A stretch of DNA of 50,650 nt, taken from a bacterium. GTDB lineage: Bacteria > Hydrothermota > DG-26 > JAUXAN01. The notes beneath the pieces were generated by a model. That model worked only from the letters and a program-made list of their open reading frames with translations. It had not been told where the DNA came from and searched no databases. The stretch spans positions 1 to 50,650 of the forward strand of contig JAUXAN010000015.1 of assembly GCA_030619885.1 (NCBI GenBank). The letters run 5' to 3'. Made by a program: the position numbers and the translations under genes. How positions within the stretch are numbered: the first letter of the stretch is position 1; each line of letters opens with the position of its first letter. Of this stretch, positions 50,095 through 50,650 are shown piece after piece.

Positions 50095-50490
50095 ATGGCA
50101 GTTCAATTGACAAAATATATTCTTGCGTTAGGCAATAAAAGCCCTGTGATCAAAATCATCTTAGAGGAAAGAGGCAGATACAGGGCATATGGTGTCTTCA
50201 CGGCAGCCACACCCGATGAGATTAAACAGAAAGTCAAAGATGTGGTAGAAAAAAGAAATGTGAGTCTGGTTATTTCTGCTTTCGACATAGAAGGGGTATC
50301 TGGTCTTGAACTGGTAAAATTGTTGAAGAAATACAACATCCCTGTGATAGGATATCATGGAGAACAACATGAGAATAATTCAGAAATGGCAGAGTATAAA
50401 AAGGTGTGCGATTTTGTGATTAACTATGGTTCTGAAAACGACAAATTTCCTGAATCGAAACTGATTAAAAAAATCGAACAACTAACTTGA
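50095..50490 (+). CDS. Receiver-like alpha/beta protein
   Basis: The 131-residue protein contains LVISAFDIEGVSGLELVKLL followed by KKYNIPVIGYHGEQHE, the order and spacing of the phospho-acceptor strand, following helix and Thr/Ser strand of response-regulator receiver domains. The receiver acidic pair and Lys are not well conserved (FD at the acceptor place, no Lys at the end), so it may be a pseudo-receiver. The N-terminal half (ILALGNKSPVIKIILEERG) fits strand 1 and its helix. There is no output domain. Its own promoter precedes it. Confidence 0.55.
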   Translation: MAVQLTKYILALGNKSPVIKIILEERGRYRAYGVFTAATPDEIKQKVKDVVEKRNVSLVISAFDIEGVSGLELVKLLKKYNIPVIGYHGEQHENNSEMAEYKKVCDFVINYGSENDKFPESKLIKKIEQLT

Positions 50491-50564
50491 AACATTCAGT
50501 TAAACAAAAAAACCAGAAATGATAAAGGATCCCATACGGGTTCTCTACAGTAAAGGAGGTTATT

Positions 50565-50650
50565 GTGTCTACTCGACAGAAAATTTTTGTCCTTGCTTTC
50601 GTATTTCTCTGCTTGAATCTGGAAGCAGATGAGATAGTTCAAAGAATCTG
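50565..50650 (+). CDS. Start of a secreted protein, truncated by the window edge
   Basis: A GTG at 50565 with taaaggaggttatt before it opens a frame reading STRQKIFVLAFVFLCLNLEA then DEIVQRI to the end. The basic start, hydrophobic core and A-x-A-like end (NLEADE) indicate a signal peptide. The mature part is outside the window, so no family can be given. Confidence 0.6.
   Translation, partial: MSTRQKIFVLAFVFLCLNLEADEIVQRI

Noticed and set aside
1-50650. tRNA, rRNA, tmRNA genes or a replication origin
   Set aside because: No cloverleaf with a GTTCRANNC arm, no rRNA-like stretch and no DnaA-box cluster was seen on reading both strands; a dedicated search could still find a divergent one.

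Overview
This window looks like a chromosomal stretch of an uncultured diderm bacterium (roughly 35-40% GC). It carries lipoprotein and outer-membrane-type proteins, penicillin-binding protein 1C paired with a bacterial alpha-2-macroglobulin, an orphan type IX secretion sorting domain, a B12-dependent ribonucleotide reductase, HypC/HypD and KamA. That mix fits candidate phyla near the FCB group (WOR-3/TA06/Cloacimonadota-like). The placement is inference from gene content only; there is no rRNA or tRNA gene to test it.

Layout. 1-3,700 is an accessory patch: the 3' part of an AAA ATPase invaded by a palindromic repeat, a zinc-ribbon gene, and a PD-(D/E)XK nuclease pair bracketed by two 102-bp copies of a palindrome-ended repeat. 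3,700-13,600 (minus strand) holds pbpC, a 1946-residue thioester alpha-2-macroglobulin lipoprotein and an APH-like/P-loop kinase fusion. 13,600-23,800 is a second accessory island of small cassettes: retropepsin plus DUF5678, two HEPN-like cassettes, ORF6N, a DprA-like protein, DUF3800, a spore-photoproduct-lyase-like radical SAM protein and an ArsR-like regulator. Here a ~165-bp element carrying divergent promoters is used twice. 23,900-28,350 has a MATE transporter, a phosphohexomutase, hypC and hypD. 28,560-32,613 is a tight minus-strand operon of two ATP-grasp ligases, a GNAT acetyltransferase, a KamA-type lysine 2,3-aminomutase and archease. 33,100-39,420 encodes two envelope proteins and a second alpha-2-macroglobulin that carries a GspG-pseudopilin-like insert. 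40,000-50,650 is mostly housekeeping: truA, transaldolase, HtrA protease, purB, an HD protein, nrdJ, a DUF512 radical SAM protein, queC, a receiver-like protein and the start of a secreted protein.

Two themes run through the window. First, palindromic repeats are everywhere: inside genes, between genes, and in one case as a filled site whose empty counterpart is also present, with a TGAAC duplication. A decayed REP-associated (Y1) transposase lies at 48,982-49,246. Second, near-consensus TTGACN-N16-18-TANNNT promoters are easy to see, and several lie so close to the start codon that leaderless mRNAs are predicted (truA, the 50,095 gene, the MATE gene). A stretch at 21,645-21,717 has promoter, folded body and U-run of a small RNA on the strand opposite to its neighbours.

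The best candidates for undescribed biology are the KamA/GNAT/double ATP-grasp operon (predicted beta-lysine conjugate), the island cassettes driven by the duplicated divergent promoter, the operator-like array before the ArsR gene, and the pseudopilin-like domain inside an alpha-2-macroglobulin.
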